DNA of 64,000 bases from Olsenella sp. oral taxon 807 (lineage in GTDB: Bacteria; Actinomycetota; Coriobacteriia; Coriobacteriales; Atopobiaceae): contig NZ_CP012069.2 of assembly GCF_001189515.2 (NCBI RefSeq), positions 2,914,001-2,978,000 on the forward strand, in the 5' to 3' direction. The notes under the pieces are model-generated. The model was not told the DNA's origin. It worked only from the letters and a program-made list of their open reading frames with translations, and did not search any database. The translations under genes were made by a program, and so were the position numbers. The stretch's first letter is position 1. Each line of letters starts with the position of its first letter. Below are positions 1 to 8,251 of this stretch, one piece after another.

Positions 1-240
1 CCTCTCTGCTTTGAAAAGATCCCATTTCTGGCTCTTCAGGGGTTCGTGTGGGTTGACGCCTTGGCGAAGATGCCAACCTGGCAGCGGTGCCACTCGCGCA
101 GAGCCTGTCTTCCCGACCAAGCGAGAGGGGCCAGCGAGGGGGCGCCGCCGGCACGCCGTGGCGGTTGAGGCGCTCGTGCCACCTGGCGCTACTCGCGTCG
201 CGATTCGTATCGCGACTCGCGTCGCAACTCACGTCGCAAC

Positions 241-300
241 AGTGTACACAAATGCCTCGAAACGGCGCCGAGAGGCCCGATCCTCCCATTTGTGTACACT
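241..300 (+). repeat. 60-bp palindromic-end repeat, family A copy 1
   Basis: The element runs from AGTGTACACAAATG to CATTTGTGTACACT, which are perfect 14-bp terminal inverted repeats around a core containing AAACGGCGCCGAGAGG. It is exactly 60 bp. The flanks are also partly conserved, with CGTCGCAAC before and CCTGCGTCCCCACG after. The same element recurs at 343, 447, 1886 and 39880. The open reading frames through it come from repeat composition and are not genes. Confidence 0.85.
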
Positions 301-342
301 CCTGCGTCCCCACGTCTGTCCACAACAGCGCAACAGCCCAAC

Positions 343-402
343 AGTGTACACAAACGCCCCAAAACGGCGCGGAGAGGCCCGATCCTCCCATTTGTGTACA
401 CT
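343..402 (+). repeat. 60-bp palindromic-end repeat, family A copy 2
   Basis: This is a 60-bp copy with ends AGTGTACACAAACG and CATTTGTGTACACT, so one arm base differs from copy 1. The core AAACGGCGCGGAGAGGCC is nearly the same. It starts 102 bp after copy 1. Confidence 0.85.
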
Positions 403-446
403 ATTGCGATCCCAAGGCCACCCACAACCCAAGCCCACGACCCAAC

Positions 447-506
447 AGTGTACACAAATGCCCCAAAATGACGCCGAGGGGCCGTTTTCGCCAATCTGTG
501 TACACT
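447..506 (+). repeat. 60-bp palindromic-end repeat, family A copy 3
   Basis: This is a 60-bp copy with left end AGTGTACACAAATG and right end CAATCTGTGTACACT. It starts 104 bp after copy 2, so the three copies form a short array with a period of about 103 bp. The core has drifted to AAAATGACGCCGAGGGG. Confidence 0.85.
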
Positions 507-864
507 GTTGCGTCGTCGCCCTGGCGGTGAGGCCCACGTCGCCAGTGCGGTGACGCAACCGCCCACCCACACGAATTCACGAAGCTTCCCATTTCTTGCG
601 GGTCTCCAGCAATCTTTGATATGTTTGCGCGAATGAATAGGAAGGGAGACGAACTATTCACTTCTGAATATTTTTTGATGTGGCCAAATAGGATTCACTC
701 CTGCGAGCGAGGCCTTTGACATTAAAGTGGACGTGCCAAGCCATGCGGTGTCCCCATGCCAGGGCCGGAAGCTACGTGACTCCGAAAAGCATCCGTTATC
801 CGTTTGTACATGTACAGCTCATATCCTTGTTCCAGCTCGTGTGCGATAAGCTATCCTTGTCCAT
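507..864. other. Intergenic, no gene seen
   Basis: No reading frame with a start, ribosome binding site and protein-like composition was found. The stretch is more AT-rich than the repeat array before it and has scattered short palindromes such as TGTACATGTACA near 805. Confidence 0.5.
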
Positions 865-926
865 AGTCCCCGCCCTTCCCGGACGGCGCAGCCGCCCCTC
901 CGCACCTCCATGGTAGGGCGGGGACT
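865..926. repeat. Long-range inverted repeat, possible hairpin or IS end
   Basis: AGTCCCCGCCCT at 865-876 is the exact reverse complement of AGGGCGGGGACT at 915-926, a 12-bp stem with a 38-nt spacer. Together with the palindrome at 967 it resembles the subterminal hairpins of IS200/IS605-type elements, but no tnpA or tnpB is present. A terminator or leader RNA structure is equally possible. Confidence 0.45.
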
Positions 927-966
927 GTTATTACAGAAGGACGATAGGGTGGAGCCACCGTTAGCA

Positions 967-985
967 CCACTGGCTTAGCCAGTGG
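967..985 (+). promoter_or_regulatory. Palindrome followed by T-run ahead of hydrolase
   Basis: CCACTGGCT and AGCCAGTGG form a 9-bp palindrome around a single base, followed by TTTTG. It lies about 40 nt before the preferred hydrolase start. It could be an attenuator-like terminator or the hairpin end of a lost mobile element. Confidence 0.4.
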
Positions 986-1023
986 TTTTGCCACCAGAAT
1001 CAAGGTCTGTGTATGGAGAAAAC

Positions 1024-1791
1024 GTGACCATTCACGAATTTGGGAAGGAAAATGAGAGTCTTCTTATTTTATTCCATCCACTCGGCGTGCACTGGGATGT
1101 TTTCAATTATGTGGTACCCCTATTGAAAGATGGCTATCATCTCGTTATTCCCGCACTACCTGGCTTTGATCCGGACGCGCCGGAGGCGGATTTTACCAGC
1201 GTGGAGCAGATTGCCGACGAGATGGCCACGTGGCTCATAGAGCGCAACCTCAGCAACATCACATGCCTTTACGGTTGTTCCATGGGTGGAGGCATCGTAA
1301 CGCGGATGCTAGCGGTTGGGAAGGTAGACGCTAGCTGCGCCGTGATAGACGGTGGCATGACCCCGTACCAACTCTGGAAGCCGCTGACCTACCTCATTGG
1401 CGTCCGTGACTTCGCAATGGTGGAGCTTGGCAAGCATATGAGCGTCAGGGCGCTGCGGAGCATGTTTGACCCCGAGAAGTACACGGACGACGATCTCAGG
1501 TACATCAAGAAGGCCATGCATAGCATGAGCGCGAGAACCATCTGGCGCTCGTTCTACTCCTGCAATAACTACTCCATGCCAAAGCCCGTCCCGCCCGTCA
1601 GGTGCCGCATAGCATATTGGTATGGCTCTGATGAGAAACGGTCACGAAAATGGGACATCGCGTATGTCCGCAAAACGTTTCCCCATGCGCTGGTCGTCGA
1701 GAACGCAGGGATGGGTCACGCGGAATTCTTCACCCTACATCCAAGGGAGTTTTGCGAAAAGTTGATCGCATGGATTCGCTTGTCGGGATGA
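1024..1791 (+). CDS. Alpha/beta hydrolase
   Basis: A 255-residue alpha/beta-hydrolase-fold protein. The nucleophile elbow is G-C-S-M-G-G and the early strand LLILFHPLGVHWDVF resembles the oxyanion-loop region of the fold. A late GMGHAEFF supplies the likely catalytic His. The substrate cannot be told. The frame is open from GTG 982, but GTG 1024 is preferred because GGAG lies 5 nt upstream and the protein then begins VTIHEFGKEN, a natural beginning for the family. The gene stands alone. A truncated copy of the 60-bp repeat begins at or just beyond its 3' end. Confidence 0.8.
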   Translation: MTIHEFGKENESLLILFHPLGVHWDVFNYVVPLLKDGYHLVIPALPGFDPDAPEADFTSVEQIADEMATWLIERNLSNITCLYGCSMGGGIVTRMLAVGKVDASCAVIDGGMTPYQLWKPLTYLIGVRDFAMVELGKHMSVRALRSMFDPEKYTDDDLRYIKKAMHSMSARTIWRSFYSCNNYSMPKPVPPVRCRIAYWYGSDEKRSRKWDIAYVRKTFPHALVVENAGMGHAEFFTLHPREFCEKLIAWIRLSG

Positions 1792-1800
1792 CGCGCATGT

Positions 1801-1845
1801 CCCAATACGGCTCTGAGGGGCCATTTTCTCCGATCTGTGTACACT
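1801..1845 (+). repeat. Family A repeat, copy 4, left end missing
   Basis: The right two thirds of the 60-bp element are present (CTCTGAGGGGCCATTTTCTC to CTGTGTACACT). The expected left arm at about 1786 overlaps the hydrolase 3' end and is not recognisable. The flank CCTGTCCCCACG matches the flanks of other copies. Confidence 0.7.
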
Positions 1846-1885
1846 CCTGTCCCCACGTTCGCTCGCGTGACCTTCGCGTCGCAAC

Positions 1886-1945
1886 AGTGTACACAAGTGC
1901 CCCAAAACAGCTCCGAGAGGCCATTTTCTCCAATCTGTGTACACT
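1886..1945 (+). repeat. Family A repeat, copy 5
   Basis: A full 60-bp copy from AGTGTACACAAGTG to CTGTGTACACT with core AAACAGCTCCGAGAGG. Its start lies 100 bp after the position where copy 4 would begin, repeating the ~100-bp spacing seen at 241-506. The upstream flank CGTCGCAAC matches copy 1. Confidence 0.85.
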
Positions 1946-2313
1946 CCTGCGCCCCCTCACAACCGCTCGCACGACTGGGTGGGGCCACAGGTCCCACGAC
2001 ATCGACGGCCCCCTGGCCCCGTGATACCAGGACGCTCGGACCTGAGGCCCACCCCACGGTGACGTGACCCCCTACCCACACGAACTCACGAAGCCTCACT
2101 TGAGAGATGATATTTCGTAACCTGGCGTTGATCTAACAGCACCCGTACGTCCACAGTGGCATACCCATCTCCCACAGTTTCGTTATATCGGCATGCCGAT
2201 CCGACGTCAAGGACGCGAGCAATCCCTCGAACGTAAAGTTGATAAGGCAAATCTAACAGTCAAGCAGCCGAGCACAGCGCTGAGCCCCCCACCAGCGACG
2301 TGGTACGATCAGC
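1946..2313. other. Intergenic, no gene seen
   Basis: The stretch lies between the repeat and the end of purN, and no protein-like frame is supported. It lies downstream of both flanking genes, so it may hold terminators, but no clear hairpin with a T-run was found. Confidence 0.45.
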
Positions 2314-2979
2314 CTAATGCGCGGGGTCCACGACCACCCTGCCATCTGCCCCCACGCGCACGCGGCCCTCGGCCAGAAGCTGGATCACATCGGGATAGAG
2401 TTCGTGTTCCACCTCATGGATATGGGCCTCAAGCTCAGCGACAGACCAGCCCTCCTCGACCACGAGCGGCCGCTGCGCGATGATGGGTCCGCAGTCGTAG
2501 CGCTCATCGGCAAAGTGAACGGTCACGCCCGTCACCTTGACGCCGTAGTCGTAGGCGTCCTGGATGGCATGTGCCCCCTTGAAGCTGGGCAGCAACGCCG
2601 GGTGCAGGTTAACGACGCGGTTCTTAAAGGCGTCCAGTATGGGCGCATGCACCATGCGCATATACCCGGCCATGATGACGTAGTCCACGCTGGCGTCCTT
2701 GAGGGCGCTCGCGATACGCTCGTCAGCCACCAAAGGATCGCGGTAGGCCTCCTTGGAGAGCGCCATGGTCTTGATGCCTGCGGCCTCGGCGCGCTTAAGT
2801 CCATAGGCACTCGGACGCGAGGAGATCACCAGCTCGACCATCGCGTCGAGCGTACCCGCCGCGATACGGTCGATGATGGCCTGGAGGTTTGTCCCACCAC
2901 CGCTGATGAGGACGCCCAGCCTGACGGGCGCGCCTCTGCCCACTGCGACAGCGGAGCCCGCTGCGGCTGCCCCGCTCAC
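2314..2979 (-). CDS. purN: Phosphoribosylglycinamide formyltransferase
   Basis: GAR transformylase, the third step of de novo purine synthesis, using 10-formyl-tetrahydrofolate. The N-terminal strand VRLGVLISGGGTNLQAI is the phosphate-binding segment. NLHPALLPSFKGAHAIQDAY carries the catalytic Asn-His region, and GVTVHFADERYDCGPII follows with the catalytic Asp. The frame is open further upstream, but GTG 2979 overlaps the purM stop in a GTGA junction and gives 221 residues, close to the family norm. It is translationally coupled to purM. Confidence 0.93.
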   Translation of the reverse strand: MSGAAAAGSAVAVGRGAPVRLGVLISGGGTNLQAIIDRIAAGTLDAMVELVISSRPSAYGLKRAEAAGIKTMALSKEAYRDPLVADERIASALKDASVDYVIMAGYMRMVHAPILDAFKNRVVNLHPALLPSFKGAHAIQDAYDYGVKVTGVTVHFADERYDCGPIIAQRPLVVEEGWSVAELEAHIHEVEHELYPDVIQLLAEGRVRVGADGRVVVDPAH

Positions 2980-4079
2980 CGGTACATCACCTTGCCCTTG
3001 CCGTCGCCTTCCACGCACTCGCCCATCACGAAGGACGAGAGACCCTCGGCCCCAAGCGCGTCACGCACGGCATCGACGTCATCGGCTCCCACGATGAGGC
3101 TCATGCCGACACCCATGTTGAAGGTCCTATACGCCTCGTCCGGCGTGAGACCCGCCTCGCGCACGCAGTAGCTGATGACGGGAGGCACGCTCCATGCGGG
3201 CTCGCCCGCCCCATCCCAGCCACAGCCTGCCGCAACCCCACGATAGACGATGGCGTCCACACCCTCAGGAAGGGCGCGATCGAGGTTTTCCGTGATGCCA
3301 CCGCCCGTGATGTGCGCCATCGCATGGATGGGCGCCCCCGCCCTGAGGACACGCACGAGCGCGCCGGCATAGATCGTCGTGGGGCGCATGACGGCGTCCG
3401 CGATGGACTCGCCGCCAAGCTCGTCGAGCGGCCTTTCCAGCTCCTGGAGACCACGCCCCTCGATGACGACCTTGCGCACAAGCGAGTAGCCGTTGGAGTG
3501 AATGCCACTCGACGGCAGGCCAAGGATCACGTCACCTGCACGCACCCTCTCCGGACCGATCATCTTGGGTCGGTCAACGACGCCCACCACGAAGCCGGCG
3601 AGGTCATAGTCTCCCTCAGCCATCACGCCGGGATGCTCGGCCATCTCGCCGCCCACGAGCGCGCAGCCCGAGAGGCGACAGCCCTTGGCAATGCCACTCA
3701 CCACCTTTGCCATGTGATCCGCCCGCAGTTTGCCCACGGCAACGTAATCCAAGAAGAAGAGGGGCTCCGCACCCAGGGGCACGATGTCGTCGACGCACAT
3801 GGCAACAAGGTCTTGCCCCACGGTCTCGTGACGGTCGAGCAGACGTGCGATCGCAAGCTTGGTACCCACCCCATCGGTGCTCGAGACCAGGATAGGGTCC
3901 TCCATGTCCTTAAATCCGCTCATAGAGAAGCACGAACCAAAGCCGCCCAGACCCCCTATGACCTCTGGACGAGCGGTGGAGCGCACCGCGTCCTTGATGG
4001 CGTCAACGGCACGGGCCCCCTCGCCCACGTCCACACCCGCGTCGGCGTAGCTCACGTGCCTCTTCTCTTGAACCGCCAT
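2976..4079 (-). CDS. purM: Phosphoribosylformylglycinamidine cyclo-ligase
   Basis: AIR synthetase, the ATP-dependent ring closure of FGAM. The N-terminal SYADAGVDVGEGARAV and the segment around DGVGTKLAIA are typical, followed by DIVPLGAEPLFFLDYVA and GGEMAEHPG. ATG 4079 is preferred over the upstream TTG because GAGAGGAG lies just ahead of it; it gives 367 residues. It is the first gene of a purM-purN pair. The upstream ~350 bp holds a twin-hairpin repeat. Confidence 0.95.
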   Translation of the reverse strand: MAVQEKRHVSYADAGVDVGEGARAVDAIKDAVRSTARPEVIGGLGGFGSCFSMSGFKDMEDPILVSSTDGVGTKLAIARLLDRHETVGQDLVAMCVDDIVPLGAEPLFFLDYVAVGKLRADHMAKVVSGIAKGCRLSGCALVGGEMAEHPGVMAEGDYDLAGFVVGVVDRPKMIGPERVRAGDVILGLPSSGIHSNGYSLVRKVVIEGRGLQELERPLDELGGESIADAVMRPTTIYAGALVRVLRAGAPIHAMAHITGGGITENLDRALPEGVDAIVYRGVAAGCGWDGAGEPAWSVPPVISYCVREAGLTPDEAYRTFNMGVGMSLIVGADDVDAVRDALGAEGLSSFVMGECVEGDGKGKVMYR

Positions 4080-4289
4080 CCTCGCTCCTCTCAAACTGCC
4101 ATTTCCCGTTTATGGGTCGCGTCCGATGTCTATGTCTGATGCCTATGGTAGACCGTGCTCGATGTTGTCAGGCATACTTTCTCTTGAAGTCGCGAGTCGG
4201 GCAGAACTGACGGAGGAGAAGGGGAAGCCGAGGGACGGCCAACCCTCCCGCAACCTGTCCCGACGACAACGCCAGCTGAGGGCAACGCC

Positions 4290-4382
4290 GATAGTGCCCC
4301 GCAGATTCTGGGGCACTGAGGAAAGGGTGCCAACTGGGCAAACGTCTCGGTGATAGTGCCCCGCAGAATCCCGGGCACTATC
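4290..4382 (+). repeat. Twin-hairpin repeat, family B copy 1
   Basis: Two hairpins, AGTGCCCCGCAG..GGGGCACT at 4292-4318 and GATAGTGCCC..GGGCACTATC at 4352-4382, flank the segment CAACTGGGCAAACG. This arrangement of stem, conserved core and stem recurs at six other places in the window. It lies between the purM start and the sortase stop. Confidence 0.8.
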
Positions 4383-4430
4383 GGCGCCACGCCAGCGGGC
4401 GGCGCCACGCCAGCGGGCGTCCAACCTGGC

Positions 4431-5372
4431 TCACGTCTGCGATGCGAGGGCGGCGTCTACCTCGACCTTAGGCACACAGACGAGAATGCTTCTCCCGTTG
4501 GTGCCGTCCTCGTCGTAGTACTCCCGATAGTAGTTGCAGGTGACGAGCGAGAGGACGTGTCGGGTCCCTTGGATGATGCGGGTCGCATCAGGGCGGCTCG
4601 TGACAGACTTGTCAAGAAGGCTGCCCAGATAGGCGTGGTACTCATCGACGCTGTTAAAATCGAAACGACGCACGTCCTGATCGTCCGCCCGCGAGTAGTA
4701 CATAAGCAGGGGCACAAGCTCATGGGGGCCTTGATCGGTCACGTACCAGATAGTTCCGATCTCATTGAACTTATCTTGGTCATCCATGGCGGCTATCTGC
4801 TCGAACATCGTCCCGTTGAGCAGGTGGTGTCCGTAGATGATCGATTGTTCGTCCACCATGCCGGGAGCGACGTTCTGATAGTCCATGAAGAGTTGACCCG
4901 AGACCACCCAGTTACCCGTGGCGGAGTGATGCAGGTACTGCTCGTTGTCCTCCCCCTGATACACGGCATAGTTGATGGTCGTGCCCGGAACATAGAGCCA
5001 ACCCACCACATCGCCGTTGATCTTTCTGAGCCCGTCCCAGTCGACCTGGGGCGCATCAGACGGATTCTCGAAGACCTCCGCGTAGGCGGCAAGCCGCTCG
5101 TTCTCGACCGCAGACTCATGGTAGCGCCACTGGGTAAAGCCCCAGACACCGCCCGCCGCCACAAGCAGCACGACGCCCACGACAATGAGGAAGTTCGATA
5201 TCCTGTGGGCGAGACTCCGACGCCCAGAGGTCCGCCTAGCCTGCCCGTACTGCGGCTGCCTCCGGCTCATGCCAGGCTGCGACAGGTCACCGGGCACGTT
5301 CGTCGACGACAGACCCAGCTCCTGGTACAGACGCGACAGCTCCCAGTCGCCGTCTAAGGGGTCTTTCGGCAT
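4431..5372 (-). CDS. Class B sortase
   Basis: A membrane-anchored transpeptidase of 313 residues. A cytoplasmic N-terminus of about 50 residues is followed by one membrane segment (FLIVVGVVLLVAAGGVWGF) and an extracellular sortase domain. The catalytic His is in SIIYGHHLLNGTMF, the Cys in LSLVTCNYY and the Arg in DGTNGRSILVCV. The spacing and the YGHH and TCNYY forms fit class B. ATG 5372 is chosen because it starts 4 nt after the purE stop; the frame extends upstream into purE without need. No sortase substrate (LPxTG or NPxTN protein) was recognised in the window. Confidence 0.88.
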   Translation of the reverse strand: MPKDPLDGDWELSRLYQELGLSSTNVPGDLSQPGMSRRQPQYGQARRTSGRRSLAHRISNFLIVVGVVLLVAAGGVWGFTQWRYHESAVENERLAAYAEVFENPSDAPQVDWDGLRKINGDVVGWLYVPGTTINYAVYQGEDNEQYLHHSATGNWVVSGQLFMDYQNVAPGMVDEQSIIYGHHLLNGTMFEQIAAMDDQDKFNEIGTIWYVTDQGPHELVPLLMYYSRADDQDVRRFDFNSVDEYHAYLGSLLDKSVTSRPDATRIIQGTRHVLSLVTCNYYREYYDEDGTNGRSILVCVPKVEVDAALASQT

Positions 5373-5376
5373 CAGC

Positions 5377-5838
5377 TCAGCCCTCGGCCATGTTCCTCTT
5401 GAAGTCCTCGATGACCCTCGCGTATCCGGGATCGGTTGTCGCGAGAATCTGCGTGGCATAGATGGCCGCGTTCTTGGCACCGCCTATCGCAACGCAGGCC
5501 ACAGGAACGCCGGAGGGCATCTGCACCATGGAGAGGAGGGAGTCCATGCCACCCAGGTCACTCGTCTTCATAGGGACGCCAACGATGGGAAGGGAGGTGA
5601 AGGCCGCGACGACGCCGGCTAGGTGTGCTGCCTTGCCGGCAGCCGCGATGATGACCTTAAGTCCGCGCTCCCTTGCCCCTGCGGCCCACTCGTGCACCCT
5701 GTCAGGCGCGCGATGGGCCGACGCGATGATCATCTCGAAGGGAACGCCAAACTCCTCGAGCTGCTCGGTACAGGCCCCCATCACGGGAAGATCCGACTTC
5801 GAGCCCATGATGATACCAACTAGTGCCTTCTCTGCCAT
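5377..5838 (-). CDS. purE: 5-(carboxyamino)imidazole ribonucleotide mutase
   Basis: N5-CAIR mutase (class I PurE), 153 residues, the usual length. GIIMGSKSDLPVM near the N-terminus and ASAHRAPDRVHEW are the family's active-site segments, and GGAKNAAIYATQIL is near the C-terminus. GGAGG lies 5-6 nt before the ATG. It is apparently cotranscribed with the sortase and diverges from the pyridoxamine kinase gene. Confidence 0.95.
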   Translation of the reverse strand: MAEKALVGIIMGSKSDLPVMGACTEQLEEFGVPFEMIIASAHRAPDRVHEWAAGARERGLKVIIAAAGKAAHLAGVVAAFTSLPIVGVPMKTSDLGGMDSLLSMVQMPSGVPVACVAIGGAKNAAIYATQILATTDPGYARVIEDFKRNMAEG

Positions 5839-6039
5839 AGCAAACCTCCGGATTCAGGGGGCGAGCGCGAAGGTAGCCTGCGACGCAAGAAGAGCACGTG
5901 CCACCCGCGCGACTCCGACATAACTGCGCGTCCAGTATAGGCGTCCACGTGTGCCCATGCGTTCTCATTTGCCATCTGCCCTGGCAATGTCTATTCTGTC
6001 TTCTAGCATCGGTCCATAAGTCCATGTGAAAGGAAGATC

Positions 6040-6912
6040 ATGTCAGAAGCAAAGGACCTGTATCTGTACAAACGCGAGGGCAGCTACATTCCACGTGTCG
6101 CCGCCGTGCATGACCTCTGCGGCTATGGCAAGTGCTCGCTGGGCGTCGCCATCCCCGTCCTCTCCGCCGCAGGCTGTGACGTCTGTCCCGTACCAACCTC
6201 GCTTTTCTCGGCACATACCAAGTTCCCCAGCTTCTACATGCATGACACCACCGAGATGCTCGACGGCTACCTTGACGCCTGGGTCGAGGAGAAGATCGAG
6301 CTCGATGCCGTCTATTCGGGCTTCCTTGGCTCAGCGGTGCAGGTTGACGCCATCAACCGCCTGTATCGTGAGCATCCTAGGGCCTTGCGCATCGTCGATC
6401 CCGTAATGGGCGACGGCGGGCAGAAGTACCCCACCTACACAGACGAGATGTGCGAGGCAACGGCACAGCTCGTCGACGGAGCGGATCTGCTGACCCCAAA
6501 CCTCACCGAGGCCTCCATCCTCACCCACATTCCCTACCAGGGTCAGGACGCAAGTGAGGCGTACGTCGAGAGGGTCACAGACACGCTGCTGGGCATGGGT
6601 GCCAAATGCGTCGTACTCAAAGGTATCGCGCGTGGTGACGGCAAGGTCAGAAACTACCTGATCGGCAGGGACTTTGGTCTGGTCGAGGTGGTAAAGGAGC
6701 AGCTGCCATACATGCTACACGGTACGGGAGACCTCTACGCATCGGGCCTTCTCGCCGCCATCATGGCCGGGCGCAGTCTCCTCGACGCAGTGAGGTTTGC
6801 CGGCGACTTTGTCTACGATGCGATGGTCGCGACCCGCAGCCAGCCTGACTTTGAGCTGCGCGGCGTGAGCTTCGAGGGCGTGCTCGGCGAGGTGACGGAC
6901 CTTCTCAGGTAA
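6040..6912 (+). CDS. Pyridoxamine kinase-like protein
   Basis: A ribokinase-fold kinase of 290 residues in the PdxK/PdxY group, expected to phosphorylate pyridoxal or pyridoxamine in B6 salvage. AVHDLCGYGKCSLGVAIPVL is the substrate-binding N-terminus, VDPVMGDGGQKY the central motif, and LHGTGDLYASGLLAAIMAG carries the GTGD anion-hole and catalytic Asp. AGGAAG lies before the ATG. It is a single gene followed by a twin-hairpin repeat. Confidence 0.9.
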   Translation: MSEAKDLYLYKREGSYIPRVAAVHDLCGYGKCSLGVAIPVLSAAGCDVCPVPTSLFSAHTKFPSFYMHDTTEMLDGYLDAWVEEKIELDAVYSGFLGSAVQVDAINRLYREHPRALRIVDPVMGDGGQKYPTYTDEMCEATAQLVDGADLLTPNLTEASILTHIPYQGQDASEAYVERVTDTLLGMGAKCVVLKGIARGDGKVRNYLIGRDFGLVEVVKEQLPYMLHGTGDLYASGLLAAIMAGRSLLDAVRFAGDFVYDAMVATRSQPDFELRGVSFEGVLGEVTDLLR

Positions 6913-6936
6913 GGGGCGTCATGGGGGCGTCACGAA

Positions 6937-7025
6937 AGTGCCCCGCAGATTGCGGGGTACCGAAGAAATGAGCTCAACTGGGCAAATGCTGTAGCGTTAG
7001 TGCCCCGCAGCCTGCGGGGCACTAA
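6937..7025 (+). repeat. Twin-hairpin repeat, family B copy 2
   Basis: The stems AGTGCCCCGCAGATTGCGGGG and TTAGTGCCCCGCAG..GGGGCACTAA flank CAACTGGGCAAATGC. It sits between two convergent genes. Its right stem forms the last codons and the stop of the minus-strand membrane protein. Confidence 0.8.
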
Positions 7026-7953
7026 CAGACGGCTCCGTCGACCCCGATGACCCCGACGACCCCTGCGATTCCGACGATTCCGTCGTGCCACCTGTACTTG
7101 CGCTGCCGCTTGAGCCCTCAGAACTCTCCTCGGAACCCTCATTCTGGCCTGTACCCAGAATGCTCGAGAAGATCGTGTTCGGCGTGATGGAGGAGGTAAT
7201 GCTGTCGTGAAGCTGCTCGGCCGTCTTGGCGTCGACTCCCGTGATCGAGCAATTGAAGCGCACGCCATTTTCGGTCGTGGTCTTTGACCAGATGAAGGTC
7301 ATGAGCGTCTTGCGGCTCCCTGACGGCTTGAGCAGCCCAAAGAAGCCAGCCTGCTGGACGCGTCCGTCCTCATCCTCGTAGACGTCCACGTGATAGACCA
7401 CGGTGTTGATGTTCTGGTTGAGAAGCGCGTTGACTGCCAGCGCGGCAGCTTGGATCTGCGAGCCGGCAAAGGACTCCAGCGGGTTCTTTGAGGCAGTGTC
7501 GGTGACCGTTACCTCGATGCGATGCGTGTTCTCGTCAGCCTCCTGCACACTGTAGTCGGCCGGGAACTGCGTGAAGCCGGTACCCCACTCGACACCGTGG
7601 TCCAGCGCCTGGTTCACCGTGTTGATGTTGACGTTCTCCGCAAGATCCGCCGTGCTCGCACGACGGATGAGCGTCGTGATGACCTGAAGCGCGACAACAC
7701 TCACCAAGAGCACGACAACAAAGCCAACGGCAGTGCGGGCTATCTTCGTTCCGACGTTGGACCCAGAAGGATCAGCGTCAGAGAGGGGGTCGATGTCCAC
7801 CCCATGGCCGCGCGACCGTCTTTGCTTGCGTTGGGCACGCGCCGTCTCCTCGTTGGTATGGCCCGTCTCGTCGACGGTACCAAAGAGCTCCTCAGCCTGC
7901 TCGGCGTTCAAGCTGCCCTTAGGGATGAGCTTTATGTCCCTCTTCCTAGCCAT
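6997..7953 (-). CDS. Single-pass membrane protein, function unknown
   Basis: A 318-residue protein with a basic cytoplasmic N-terminus (MARKRDIKLIPKGSL), one membrane helix (TAVGFVVVLLVSVVALQVITT), an extracytoplasmic domain of about 180 residues and a Ser/Gly/Thr-rich tail. No family was recognised; the domain shows no catalytic motif. ATG 7953 is preferred over the in-frame start 24 bases upstream. The last residues, SAPQAAGH, and the stop codon are encoded by the right stem of the family B repeat, so the original 3' end may have been replaced. Confidence 0.72.
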   Translation of the reverse strand: MARKRDIKLIPKGSLNAEQAEELFGTVDETGHTNEETARAQRKQRRSRGHGVDIDPLSDADPSGSNVGTKIARTAVGFVVVLLVSVVALQVITTLIRRASTADLAENVNINTVNQALDHGVEWGTGFTQFPADYSVQEADENTHRIEVTVTDTASKNPLESFAGSQIQAAALAVNALLNQNINTVVYHVDVYEDEDGRVQQAGFFGLLKPSGSRKTLMTFIWSKTTTENGVRFNCSITGVDAKTAEQLHDSITSSITPNTIFSSILGTGQNEGSEESSEGSSGSASTGGTTESSESQGSSGSSGSTEPSVSAPQAAGH

Positions 7954-8251
7954 GCGGCCCCTCCCCGTTGCTGCCACACAGGTAACTGGGTGACTCTGGG
8001 TGACTGTCTTGCACTAGTTGCCCGGCGTCGCCTGGGACACTAGACAGTATAGGCAACCTGCCCCACATCGCGCCACCACGAACGTCCAGCCCCACAGCCA
8101 GGGCCCAGCGCCAAGCGTCGCTCGACGGCCATCCGTCCAGCGTCGGCGTATGTGCGCGGTAGGTCGACAGATTGCGAGCCTACACAAACACCACGTGGTG
8201 GGCCCTGTGCCCCATCAGCGCGTGGCACGTACGACAACCGACAAGAACCAG

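Noticed and set aside
241-506. CRISPR array
   Set aside because: Units are palindromic 60-mers and the ~42-bp intervals are partly similar to each other; there are only three in a row and no cas gene is in the window.
11-572. Overlapping frames of 86-180 residues on both strands across the repeat array
   Set aside because: They encode the same VYTN-type peptide at each repeat copy in several frames, which is the signature of a non-coding DNA repeat.
4350-5357. A 335-residue plus-strand frame opposite the sortase
   Set aside because: The sortase with its His/Cys/Arg residues is clearly coded on the minus strand; the frame also runs into the family B repeat.
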